Positions 9,056 through 18,678 of a stretch of 64,000 nucleotides of DNA are shown in pieces; within the stretch, counting starts at the first letter, position 1, and each line of letters starts with the position of its first letter. The stretch is from Microcaldota archaeon. GTDB lineage: Archaea; Micrarchaeota; Micrarchaeia; Micrarchaeales; CABMGC01. The position numbers and the translations under genes were made by a program. The notes beneath the pieces are model-generated. The model was given only the letters and a program-made list of their open reading frames with translations, searched no databases and was not told the origin of the DNA. The DNA lies in assembly GCA_021811535.1 (NCBI GenBank), contig JAJZOF010000020.1, forward strand, positions 170,894 through 234,893. Reading direction: 5' to 3'.

Positions 9056-10489
9056 ATGGCAGAGAAGGGGATATCGCTATTGACAGAAAGGCACAAGAAC
9101 ATGATATTGTTCGTGCTTGTGCTTGGAGTCATGATGTCGGCCATAGACAGCACCATAGTGCTCCTTGCGCTGCCGGTGATGGTGCAGCAGCTCCATTCGA
9201 GCATAGCCACAATGATATGGGTTATATTGATTTACATACTTGTCGTCTCAGTAGCTTCAACACAACTTGGTAAGATAGGGGACATCTATGGAAGGAGCAG
9301 GATGTTCAATCTTGGCTTTGCAGTCTTTACCGTTGCCTCTTTCTTCTGCGGGCTTGCGCCTACCGATATACTTCTCATATTCGGAAGGGGTGTGCAAGCC
9401 ATAGGAGGGGCGCTGATGCAATCTAATAGCGGCGCTATAATTGCAGACACTTTTGACAGGAAGAGAATCGGGAGGGCTTATGGCTTTACTTCGCTTGGCT
9501 GGGGATTTGGATCTGTTTTGGGCATCGTCTTAGGAGGCATAATAACCACTTTTGTCGGATATAGATATATATTTTATATCAATGTACCGATAGGCATTGT
9601 TGCTGTAATTTTCGGGATTAGATATCTTAGGGATGGACTTTTATCGAAGCGCAAGATCGACTTGTTCGGCATGCTTATGCTGGCAGCTTCCTTGCTGCTA
9701 ATATCTTATAGTGCAATAACAATATCCACAATAGGGTTGGATTATGCTAATTTCATTATGCTCTTATTTGGCGTGGGATTGCTCTACTTGTTTATAAAGA
9801 TCGACAGGAAGGCAGCAAGCCCTACAATCAACTTCAGCGCTTTTGGGAACAGGATACTCAGGAATTCCATGCTTGCCTCTTTTTTTCAGAGCCTTGGATA
9901 TATAGGGGTTGTATTTGCACTTATAATGTACCTTCAGGGAGTGCGTGGGATAAGCCCTTTCAATGCGGCGTTGCTGCTCGTGCCGGGTTATATAATAAGC
10001 AGCTCTCTTGGACCTTTCATGGGTCGCTTTTCGGATAGGTATGGGGCAAAAAAGATAGCCACAGCAGGCATATGCCTCATGGCTGCTGGTGTAGTAGTTT
10101 ACCTTACAATGACTGCAACTTCTTACATATACATAGTTATATTGGGTTCGGTTCTTGCTGGGACTGGTTCGTCAATGTTTTATCCTGCAAACAATAGTGC
10201 GGTAATGTCAAATGCGGAAGCACATTCGTATGGGAGTATCTCTGGGCTTCTCAGGCTCATGGGCAACCTTGGTACTCTCGGTAGTTTTGTTATGGTTATA
10301 ACTGTCGCCTCTCTTGCCGTGCCGCGCGCGGTCGCATTTGAAGTTTTCATAGGCACATCGAAGATAGTAGGAGGCATATCGAAGGATTTTATGGTAGGAT
10401 TTCATGCAGTAATGATAACTTCTATAATTATACTTGCTATAGCCGGAATACTATCCTGGACAAGAGGGAAGGAAAATAGAGGCGGATAG
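9056..10489 (+). CDS. MFS transporter (DHA2/EmrB-like, 14 TMS)
   Basis: VMMSAIDSTIVLLALPVM; GKIGDIYGRSRMF; many TM segments. Confidence 0.9.
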   Translation: MAEKGISLLTERHKNMILFVLVLGVMMSAIDSTIVLLALPVMVQQLHSSIATMIWVILIYILVVSVASTQLGKIGDIYGRSRMFNLGFAVFTVASFFCGLAPTDILLIFGRGVQAIGGALMQSNSGAIIADTFDRKRIGRAYGFTSLGWGFGSVLGIVLGGIITTFVGYRYIFYINVPIGIVAVIFGIRYLRDGLLSKRKIDLFGMLMLAASLLLISYSAITISTIGLDYANFIMLLFGVGLLYLFIKIDRKAASPTINFSAFGNRILRNSMLASFFQSLGYIGVVFALIMYLQGVRGISPFNAALLLVPGYIISSSLGPFMGRFSDRYGAKKIATAGICLMAAGVVVYLTMTATSYIYIVILGSVLAGTGSSMFYPANNSAVMSNAEAHSYGSISGLLRLMGNLGTLGSFVMVITVASLAVPRAVAFEVFIGTSKIVGGISKDFMVGFHAVMITSIIILAIAGILSWTRGKENRGG

Positions 10490-10705
10490 TTGTAGACTCT
10501 GTTGGTATTGTTTTTATATTGCTCACTCGATTCTTTGTCTGTTGCAAGTCTTTTTGCTTCTCAATATGCAATTAGGTGTATTTGGAATTGCCATTAAAGT
10601 ATATCCTGTTTATGAAAGACTTTATCTGAGAGTATTCTAATTTATTTAACAATGAGCAAGAAAGTATCTTATTACACTTTATTATTCTTTTAGCATATGT
10701 TTTAA

Positions 10706-11221
10706 ATGTTCAAAGGTGAGACAATAATAAAATATGAAAGTTTATTGGATAATGGCAAAATCAATGTAAAAATAATTGATGAAGCATGCCCGAACACCCC
10801 AGGAGTTTATTTTTATATATTAAGAAAGAGAGAAGAAGCCGTAAGATACCCGTTTGGACCAAGCAGGATAGTTTATATAGGTAAATCTGAGAACTTACGC
10901 AAGCGAATTAAACATCATTTTACCACAGATATGAAAAAGAAATTGCCTGGCTCTCACACGTTAGAATGGCCTTATCAAAATTATTTTACTGAAAATTCCT
11001 CTATGAAAGTCGACATTTTGCTTAAAGAATGTGAATGTAATACTGATTTTGAACTGCTTTTACTCGGAGAGTTCTTTAAAAAATATGGTGCACCGCCTCT
11101 TTGTAATGGTTCAGTACAAAGGAAAAGGTTATCTGCAGTACTGTCTGATTCAAAATTAAAGGCCTTGAGCGGCACTGCACGTAAACTCATATCTGAATTA
11201 GATGAGCCCGAGGGGATTTGA
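10706..11221 (+). CDS. GIY-YIG nuclease-domain protein
   Basis: PGVYFYIL...RIVYIGKSENLRKRIKHHF; 3' end overlaps antisense tRNA-Lys. Confidence 0.8.
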   Translation: MFKGETIIKYESLLDNGKINVKIIDEACPNTPGVYFYILRKREEAVRYPFGPSRIVYIGKSENLRKRIKHHFTTDMKKKLPGSHTLEWPYQNYFTENSSMKVDILLKECECNTDFELLLLGEFFKKYGAPPLCNGSVQRKRLSAVLSDSKLKALSGTARKLISELDEPEGI

Positions 11222-11277
11222 ACCCCTGACTTGGTGGTTAAAAGCCACCCACTCTAGCCAAACTGAGTTACGGGCCC
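11203..11277 (-). tRNA. tRNA-Lys(UUU)
   Basis: cloverleaf: GGGCCCG/CGGGCTC acceptor, GGTGG-CTTTTAA-CCACC anticodon arm, AGGGG-TTCAAAT-CCCCT T arm. Confidence 0.95.
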
Positions 11278-11321
11278 TATGTTGATTTTGATTGTCTTTT
11301 CTAATTAGGTTGCCATTATAA

Positions 11322-11367
11322 GTTAGGAAGTTGACAAATTTTAAGTCTTTCTGTTGAATATGCTTTT
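11322..11367 (+). repeat. solo copy of the left end of the IS at 13278-14320
   Basis: GTTAGGAAGTTGACAAATTTTAAGTCTTTCTGTTGAATATGCTTTT is 43/46 identical to 13276-13321. Confidence 0.85.
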
Positions 11368-11619
11368 AGGAACTTGATATTTGATCTCAATTGGCCTTAT
11401 TTTATTTCATACATTTGAAATTCTAAAAGACTTCCATTTCAAAAGTAATTTTGCATCAGAATACTGAGAAAAAGAGATGGTTATTCCTGATAGAACAAGC
11501 TTCGAGAATGCATATTTCTCATTTGACTGCATTCATCAATCGTATTTTGGGACAAAACCCTAGTTATGCGATAAAGTAAGTTATTTAAATTGCCTAGACA
11601 AATAATTTAGTGTTGTTAA

Positions 11620-12222
11620 ATGGCTACTGAAAAGGTCTTATTTCAAGTATTATATACTAGTTGGAATGTTCCAAATTTTGTCGGTGGAGGCAGTATTATA
11701 AGTCCTGAAGGGCCTTATGGAGGAACTGAAGCTATACTTACAGCTACATTTACTAATACTAGAATAATTGCCACAGAGTTGCAGGGCGATGCAAAGGAGT
11801 ATGCGGATAAGATATGGCTTAAGCTCGGTGGAGGTGGGTTGCTTTCTAGGTTTGCAATTGCGACGGGAGGATTACCTAACAAACTAGAAAAATTATTTAA
11901 CGAACTTAAGTCATTGCCAGATAATAAGCAGATACTTACTAAAAATGTAAATATTAATATGAATTATGGAAAGACGGATTACGGATATCGTGCAAGCGAT
12001 ATCTATGTTCCCATGGAAATAGATTATAGGAAGGTTAAGAAGGTTGTGGTTTCTGGGCCTGGTATTATGTCTGCAGGGTCATGTAGTGTGAAATTTGACT
12101 GTGGATTGTTTAGAGGGTTAAACCGCCCTATGAAATTTTGGGCAAAAGACTCATTGCAGGATAGAATAGAGGAACTTATAAAATTAACTCCTTTGGCAGA
12201 TAAACTTGTAGATAATTTGTAG
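11620..12222 (+). CDS. hypothetical protein, no recognisable family
   Basis: 200-aa ORF, ATG start, upstream TTATTTAAAT-like promoter. Confidence 0.6.
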   Translation: MATEKVLFQVLYTSWNVPNFVGGGSIISPEGPYGGTEAILTATFTNTRIIATELQGDAKEYADKIWLKLGGGGLLSRFAIATGGLPNKLEKLFNELKSLPDNKQILTKNVNINMNYGKTDYGYRASDIYVPMEIDYRKVKKVVVSGPGIMSAGSCSVKFDCGLFRGLNRPMKFWAKDSLQDRIEELIKLTPLADKLVDNL

Positions 12223-12430
12223 TTGCGTTTTTTTCAGATAAAACAGTATAGAGATTATTATATTCTGCGTGCAAAGGATTCGTTCCTATAATATTTAGGT
12301 GTTTCTCACATAAATATTATGAAATGTTTGACTGTAATAGCAGATAGGTACAACTTTGTTGGATATGATTGTACGTATAAATATGAATGAGGTATTTGTA
12401 CAAATGTATGCATCTGAGAATCAATTATGC

Positions 12431-13255
12431 CTAATCTAGGCCAAGCGCTCTGGATACAAGAGCGTTTATGTCGTTCGATGCTGTTGATCTGTTTATGGAG
12501 GAGTTCGATAAAAATATGAGCTGCACTAAAGACGCATTATACTTTATTACACATGCTGACCCGAAACTGTTTTCTGAAGGTGAAGATAATACAGCGTAGA
12601 AACCTGATGCGCCATTTTGCAAAGTAAGGTTAATAGGTCCTGTACTGTTTACTCCGACAGTGTTTCTTGATATATAAGAGATAAATGACTTTCCTTCAGT
12701 GTCAAGTGCTCTTGTTGCAACAGTAGAATTAATATAATTGACCCTTACGAGTAGTAGGAACTGCGAGGAAGGCCCGCTCATTGACACGATAGAAATGTTT
12801 GTGCTAAGATTTTCCCAGGTTGTATTAGTTATAGGGTCCATGTAATTCAAGCCTCGGAAGTACTCGGATGAACTATTTATCCCACTGGTGGAACCGCTAT
12901 AATAATCTGGCGAAGACCACGTACCACCAAAAATCTTATCTATATAAATAGGGGTTATCGAACTGGATAAATAACTATTATTTGCCGCCTCAGCTAATAT
13001 GCTTGTAGAAGTTAAAATTGTAGTAGTGTAATTAATGCTATGCGGAGTTGAGTTCTTGTTCGGAGCAGAAGTACTGTACGTAGGTTGGCTGCTGCTTGAT
13101 TTGTAGAAATTTATTAGGGCAGCTAAAATCAGAATAATTACTATAATGGCTATAATAGACTTTATAGGCACGCTTTTTTGTGGTTTTGTATATTGTGCAT
13201 CAGGCGAATGATATGGTCCGCTGACACCCTGTGTTGCATCGCTTGGGTTTCCCAT
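12431..13255 (-). CDS. membrane-anchored Ser/Thr/Asn-rich putative surface protein
   Basis: single N-terminal TM (SIIAIIVIILILAALINFY), then many N-x-S/T sequons. Confidence 0.6.
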   Translation of the reverse strand: MGNPSDATQGVSGPYHSPDAQYTKPQKSVPIKSIIAIIVIILILAALINFYKSSSSQPTYSTSAPNKNSTPHSINYTTTILTSTSILAEAANNSYLSSSITPIYIDKIFGGTWSSPDYYSGSTSGINSSSEYFRGLNYMDPITNTTWENLSTNISIVSMSGPSSQFLLLVRVNYINSTVATRALDTEGKSFISYISRNTVGVNSTGPINLTLQNGASGFYAVLSSPSENSFGSACVIKYNASLVQLIFLSNSSINRSTASNDINALVSRALGLD

Positions 13256-13277
13256 GTTATAACTCTATGCATATTGT

Positions 13278-14320
13278 TAGGAAGTTGACAATTCTTAAGT
13301 CTTTCTGTTGAATATACTTTTGGGGGTTTTTCTCTCTCTTTTTGTCGTCGTAAGATGATAAGTGTGAGGTCTCCTGCGGCCATTAGTCGGCCTTGCCAGG
13401 AGACAAATTAACATGAATATAGAAGAGTTGAGTAATAAAATACCAGAGGTTTGTGCTGCTGCGCGTGTAATAGTGCAGCACTACGGGCATACTAGGAGGT
13501 TTGCCAAACATATCGTCGCATTAGTGATAAAGCAGATAGAAGGATTGACTGATGTAGAACCCGTGGATCTCGTCAGTATGAGGATTGGAAGAATAATTGG
13601 TTACAGGAAAAGGCCAGATTATTCTACCTTCTCTAAGGTCGGAGAACGTGCAGAACCAGAAATATTCGAAGAACTGAACAACTGGATCCTACAGGACAGA
13701 CTTAACGGAAGGCAGATACGGCTAATAGCGCAGGACAGTACTGACGTTCCCGCATTTTCGCGTAGGGACAAGTATGCGAGAACTGGGCATAGGACTCCAT
13801 CAAAGAGGGAACAGGAAGACGCAAACGGGAATGCGAATGATATGTTCTTCGGATATAAACTTCATGCAGTTGCAGATGCAGAAAATGTGGTTCCGATAGG
13901 GTTCTATATTGCACCTGGGAACAGGAATGACAAGGTTTTCTTCGGTGAATTGATAGGGCAAGTGAAGAGGAAGTTTAGACTTGCTTTCGGTGCAAAATAT
14001 CTCGGAGACTCTGCGTATGACTCTACTGACATACGCGAACATCTGCATTATCACGGAATAAAGGATGTTATTGCAATAAATGGAAGAGGACATAGAAAAT
14101 CCGAAACCCCGAAGGATCCTGAATATGGGAAAAGATGGGCAATAGAGAGGATATTCTCAAGACTGAAAGAAGTATTTGGTCTTGCAAAGAATAGGTTCAT
14201 TGGTATGAAAAAGGTGTCAATTCACATCTATTCGTGCCTGATTGCATACTTGATGGTTTATCTGATGTGAGTGGTCATGTGTGTTGACGATGGTGGTTGT
14301 ATGTAGATGTCAACTCCCTA
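13278..14320 (+). mobile_element. IS5-like insertion sequence with 13-bp TIRs and 7-bp direct repeat ATATTGT
   Basis: TIR TAGGAAGTTGACA / TAGGGAGTTGACA (12/13); ATATTGT at 13271-13277 and 14321-14327. Confidence 0.88.
13413..14270 (+). CDS. IS4/IS5-type DDE transposase
   Basis: DDE residues in AQDSTDVP, YLGDSAYDS; YGKRWAIERIFSRLK fits Y-(2)-R-(3)-E-(6)-K. Confidence 0.93.
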   Translation: MNIEELSNKIPEVCAAARVIVQHYGHTRRFAKHIVALVIKQIEGLTDVEPVDLVSMRIGRIIGYRKRPDYSTFSKVGERAEPEIFEELNNWILQDRLNGRQIRLIAQDSTDVPAFSRRDKYARTGHRTPSKREQEDANGNANDMFFGYKLHAVADAENVVPIGFYIAPGNRNDKVFFGELIGQVKRKFRLAFGAKYLGDSAYDSTDIREHLHYHGIKDVIAINGRGHRKSETPKDPEYGKRWAIERIFSRLKEVFGLAKNRFIGMKKVSIHIYSCLIAYLMVYLM

Positions 14321-14465
14321 ATATTGTGTGTGCTTATAATTATATAAACTACACGCTATTACTCTAACAGGGCTATCTGAAGAGTAGTTATAGTGTGCCG
14401 GCGGTTTATAGGTATGATGCAGTCGGCTTAAATAGTACATTTTATATCATAATATCAGTGGCGCA

Positions 14466-14912
14466 ATGAGAGAATTTAGCAAAATTCCTGCTGCGAAAGA
14501 TGTAGTTAAGGAGGCAAGATCAGTATTGCTTAAGGATACTGGATTAAAGAGGGTTTATTTTGCGCATGCACAGCCAGATTATGGAACTAAAGAAGAGGCA
14601 CATCAGCTGGATCTTATAGAAAAGGCCTTTTGGGCTGTGGATATAGTAAACCCTGCTGATGTGAGGGAGCATAAAATAAGGGATATGCAGTTTTATCTGG
14701 ATATTGTAAGGGAATGTGATACTCTTGTCTTTACCAGATTTCATGGTTTTGTTCTGGGAGGAGTAGGACTTGAGGTTGAATTTGCAATTGAATCAGGTAA
14801 AGAAGTGTACGAGATTTCGGGGAACCGTCTTATAAGAGTTATTAATGTGCCTGAATATCTTGGGCATGACGAGACAGTGGCACTTTTTGTTAAACTCGGA
14901 TTGAGGAAATAG
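14466..14912 (+). CDS. nucleoside 2-deoxyribosyltransferase-like/DUF4406-like protein
   Basis: RVYFAHAQPDYG...GGVGLEVEFAIESGKEVYEI. Confidence 0.55.
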   Translation: MREFSKIPAAKDVVKEARSVLLKDTGLKRVYFAHAQPDYGTKEEAHQLDLIEKAFWAVDIVNPADVREHKIRDMQFYLDIVRECDTLVFTRFHGFVLGGVGLEVEFAIESGKEVYEISGNRLIRVINVPEYLGHDETVALFVKLGLRK

Positions 14913-15040
14913 GAAATTATTTTGGTAATTGGCAGCTTAAATTACTGCTTATCTGTATAGCAGGACAGATCGGCAGTAGTCATAGGAAGGGTTAAAATAA
15001 GGTCTTGGTATTTATTTTTGACGTTTTTGGATTGGTATGT

Positions 15041-16585
15041 ATGACTGCCAGGAAGGAAGATGTGAAAGATAAGCACTGGTCCGACTTAATCGCAGAAGAA
15101 GTCATAAACAGGAAAAAAGCACCTTTTGTGATAAGCGGTGGCATGACCACCAGCGGACCTGCCCATTTTGGAACAGTCTGTGAGTTCCTCTACCCTTATG
15201 TGATAAAAGAGGCAATGAAGGCGAGTGGTGCTGAGGCAGAGTACGTGTTTGTTGGGGATATTTTAGACGCATTTGACAGCGTGCCGTTTGAGTTAAAAGA
15301 ATATGGAGATAGGCTTAAGAGTGAGCTTGGAAAACCTCTTGTGCATGTAATTGACCCTCTGGGGTGCCATAAATCTTACGGTGAACATTATCTGGGTCAG
15401 GCAGAGGAGATAATGAAGGCCCTTAAGATAGAAGTAAGGCTGCTTAAGGCAAACGAGATGTATGAAAAAGGGGAGTTTGACAGGTTTGCAAGGATGTACC
15501 TTAGCAGGGAAGATAAGGTTAAGGAGGTTGTCGCTTCAAGCTCAAGGAAGCCAATAGAATCGATGAAGGGCTGGAGCCCTATTATGCCGATATGTGAGAA
15601 GTGTGGCAAGATAGCGACAACCAGGGTAACATCGCATAGCGCGGATGAATATGAGTATGCATGTGATAGAAAGACGGCCTACACGGAAGGGTGCGGCTAT
15701 GTGGGAAGAAACAGAATAGAGGATCATAAGTATAAGCTGCAGTGGCGCCTGCATTGGCCTTCATGGCAGGTCATTTTTGGTACAAGCATAGAGGGAGGCG
15801 GGGTTGACCATATGACAAAAGGCGGGAGCTGGGATACTGCATATGCGATACACACTAAAATACTTCAGAATGATCCCCCTGTGCCTTTTAAGTTTGGTTT
15901 TGTACTGATACACGGGCACAAATACTCTAAATCCAAAGGCATAGGAATGAGTGTCGCAGAGGTTCTTAGGCTTATTCCACCAGAGATGCTCAAGTATGTG
16001 CTGATAGAGCCAAATATCCAGCAGAATAAGGATATAGAAGCGGACGGAGAGTCGCTCCTCCTTCTATATAGTGAATTTGAGAGGCTGTCCATGATGAAGG
16101 TTCCGGAGAGCAGGGCTGACGAGAAGAAACTTAAGGCTTACTCTCTTTCAACATCTAAACGGCTGTGGGAAGCCAGATTTGTGGATGTGCTTCTCAACTT
16201 TCAGATATATAGAGACTGGGAAAAAGTTGGTACTATCCTGAAGGATCCGGACGGGGTCAGATATCTCTCCGGTTATATAAATGAATGGATAAAGCGCGGA
16301 CATATGCCTGAGAAATATGACTTTTCTGTATCGAAATCCAAGGTAAGCAATAATAAGGAAGCCCTTACTGCATTATCCGAGAGGCTTGCGGAGAATATGA
16401 GTGAGGTTGACGTTCATAATCTAATATATTCGGTGGCTAGGGAGAAAGGAGTTGAGCCTAAGGATTTTTTCGCTACATTGTACATGGCACTGATAGGCAA
16501 AGAGAGCGGACCGCGGCTTGGAAAGCTAATATGTGCAATTGGTACAGAGAGAACCAGGGAGCTGATTGATTACGCAGTTTCCTAG
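15041..16585 (+). CDS. lysS: class I lysyl-tRNA synthetase
   Basis: VISGGMTTSGPAHFGT (HIGH-like), YSKSKGIGMS (KMSKS-like); ORF open from TTG 15005. Confidence 0.92.
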   Translation: MTARKEDVKDKHWSDLIAEEVINRKKAPFVISGGMTTSGPAHFGTVCEFLYPYVIKEAMKASGAEAEYVFVGDILDAFDSVPFELKEYGDRLKSELGKPLVHVIDPLGCHKSYGEHYLGQAEEIMKALKIEVRLLKANEMYEKGEFDRFARMYLSREDKVKEVVASSSRKPIESMKGWSPIMPICEKCGKIATTRVTSHSADEYEYACDRKTAYTEGCGYVGRNRIEDHKYKLQWRLHWPSWQVIFGTSIEGGGVDHMTKGGSWDTAYAIHTKILQNDPPVPFKFGFVLIHGHKYSKSKGIGMSVAEVLRLIPPEMLKYVLIEPNIQQNKDIEADGESLLLLYSEFERLSMMKVPESRADEKKLKAYSLSTSKRLWEARFVDVLLNFQIYRDWEKVGTILKDPDGVRYLSGYINEWIKRGHMPEKYDFSVSKSKVSNNKEALTALSERLAENMSEVDVHNLIYSVAREKGVEPKDFFATLYMALIGKESGPRLGKLICAIGTERTRELIDYAVS

Positions 16586-16587
16586 AT

Positions 16588-16836
16588 TCACAGCTCTTTG
16601 ATCTTTGCACAGGCCTTTGCCAGCTCTGAACTTGATTTCTTCAGATGCGCATTTATATCCTCGAGCTCATCTATTATGCCTTCGGATATGTCAGTCTTGG
16701 TGTGTCCTGCTACTTTCTTACTTATTCCGTAGAACCTGCCTTGCAATGCTGCGAGGGAGGCGTTTGCCTTGAATATCTCTTCTGCAACTTTTGAGATATC
16801 CTTGTTGCTCAAGCGTTTCTTTTTTGATTTTGCCAT
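16588..16836 (-). CDS. hypothetical 82-aa helical protein
   Basis: ORF; basic N-terminus; no family recognised. Confidence 0.5.
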   Translation of the reverse strand: MAKSKKKRLSNKDISKVAEEIFKANASLAALQGRFYGISKKVAGHTKTDISEGIIDELEDINAHLKKSSSELAKACAKIKEL

Positions 16837-17002
16837 AGAGGTTTGTCTATATTAGTATTTTTATGCCTTGTGTATCGGAATCTGCGCATGCGATGCCGCC
16901 TGATTTTTGGCTTATGGAATATGAGGAACGACAGCAAAAGTTATATAAACCTCTGCTACATATAAGATTTGCTCAAATAATTAGCTATACTTATGTGATT
17001 TA

Positions 17003-17560
17003 TTGGCTCAGGAAGAGAATACTGGACAACATGCTGGGAAGGAACAGCACAAGGAGGAGGCAGGGATAATAAGGCTTCTGGGAAAGGACATAAAGGGGAA
17101 TTACGATATAGAGCACTCGCTTATGCAGATTAAGGGCATCGGCCATAATCTTGCAAGGGCGCTCTCGGTTGCTATCGAAGAGAAGGAGGGCATAAAGGCC
17201 AGCGAGAGAATAGGCACGCTTGAGGAAAGCAAGCTCTCAATTATAGAAAAAATAGTCAAGAACCCTAAAGAGTACGGAGTGCCGGTATTTCTGCTCAACA
17301 GAAGAGCCGACATCGGCACTGGGGAGGACATGCAGCTTGTAGGCACTGATCTTATAGTAAGGTCAAAGCAAGATATAGATGCTGACGTAAAGATACAAAA
17401 CTGGCGCGGCTTCAGGCATAAGTATGGACAGAAGGTTCGCGGACAGAAGACGAGCAATACTGGAAGGACAGGCTCTGCAGTAGGAGTTACGAAGAAAGCA
17501 GCTAAGGAGGCTGCAAAGCCGCAGAAAGCCGGAGCGTCTGGCGGCGCGGCAGCCAAGTAA
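17003..17560 (+). CDS. rps13: 30S ribosomal protein uS13
   Basis: IKGIGHNLARAL; NWRGFRHKYGQKVRGQKTSNTGRTG; TTG start. Confidence 0.95.
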   Translation: MAQEENTGQHAGKEQHKEEAGIIRLLGKDIKGNYDIEHSLMQIKGIGHNLARALSVAIEEKEGIKASERIGTLEESKLSIIEKIVKNPKEYGVPVFLLNRRADIGTGEDMQLVGTDLIVRSKQDIDADVKIQNWRGFRHKYGQKVRGQKTSNTGRTGSAVGVTKKAAKEAAKPQKAGASGGAAAK

Positions 17561-17571
17561 ATGGTGTTTAA

Positions 17572-18105
17572 ATGGGAGCTCCTAAAAGAACAAGGAAGAA
17601 GTACCAGAAATCAAAACTAATGTGGAATAAGAACAGGATTGAGGAAGAGCATGAGCTCAAAGAGCGATACGGGCTCAAGAACCTCAGGGAGCTATGGAGA
17701 GTAAATACAGAGGTAAGCAGGATAAGGATGAATATAAGGGAGGTGCTTGCTGGAAGGGCAAAGAGGGAGACAGGAGACGACATAGTCAGGAGGCTTGTAA
17801 AATATGGAGTCGTACCTTCTGATGCTGGGATTGATGATTTATTGCTTATAAAGTCAAATGCTTTTTTGGACAGGAGGCTCCAGTCTGTTGTTTTCAGGGC
17901 CGGGCTCGCCAGGAGCATTAAGCAGGCAAGGCAGATAATAGTTCATGGATTTATAGCAGTAGACGGACAGAAGGTGAGCTCACCTGGCTATCTGGTGCCT
18001 GTAGATGCAGAGAAGAAGGTAGGTTATTACAGGCCGATAGACCTTGAGCCGAAGGTTAAGGAAGGAGTGCGGCAGGAGGCTGCAAAGCCTGCAGAGAACA
18101 ATTGA
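17572..18105 (+). CDS. rps4: 30S ribosomal protein uS4
   Basis: GLKNLRELWR; S4 domain LDRRLQSVVFRAGLARSIKQARQIIVHGFI. Confidence 0.96.
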   Translation: MGAPKRTRKKYQKSKLMWNKNRIEEEHELKERYGLKNLRELWRVNTEVSRIRMNIREVLAGRAKRETGDDIVRRLVKYGVVPSDAGIDDLLLIKSNAFLDRRLQSVVFRAGLARSIKQARQIIVHGFIAVDGQKVSSPGYLVPVDAEKKVGYYRPIDLEPKVKEGVRQEAAKPAENN

Positions 18106-18116
18106 TGTGATGATTC

Positions 18117-18632
18117 ATGGCTGACCAGAAAAAAAAGAAGAAAGCCGCGGAGAAGCAGCAGAATGTACAGCAGAAGGAGGCCAGCAAGAAAAGGGACATA
18201 TCATACGAAGCTGCAGTTACAGAGGCGCAGGAAAAATATAAGCAGAAGGGTATAAGGTGGGGAGTGGCACACATATACTCATCAAAAAACAACACAATAA
18301 TCACGCTTACCGATCTTTCGGGATCAGAGACGCTTGCTACTGGCAGCGGCGGTATGGTCGTGGATGCCGATCATGAGGAAGGCTCGCCGCATGCGGCTAT
18401 GCAGGCGGCGTATAAGGTCGCGGCGGTAGCTATAGAGAAGAATATTACAAATATCAACATAAAGATAAGGGCGCCTGGAGGACACGGGTCAAAAGTGCCC
18501 GGCTCTGGAGCGCAGTCAGTCGTAAGGGCCCTCTCAAGGAGCGGCCTTAAGATAGGAAGCATAGAGGACGTCACACCTATACCTACAGACACCACTAAGA
18601 GGCCCGGAGGGAGAAGGGGGCGCAGAGTCTAG
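18117..18632 (+). CDS. rps11: 30S ribosomal protein uS11
   Basis: [41 protein letters not shown]. Confidence 0.97.
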   Translation: MADQKKKKKAAEKQQNVQQKEASKKRDISYEAAVTEAQEKYKQKGIRWGVAHIYSSKNNTIITLTDLSGSETLATGSGGMVVDADHEEGSPHAAMQAAYKVAAVAIEKNITNINIKIRAPGGHGSKVPGSGAQSVVRALSRSGLKIGSIEDVTPIPTDTTKRPGGRRGRRV

Positions 18633-18678
18633 CGTTGTCCTTATCTATAAATTTTTATTGCTTTAGAGCGTATTCTTA

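Noticed and set aside
16863-17069. ORF 16863-17069 (+)
   Set aside because: Overlaps the uS13 start in another frame; no support.
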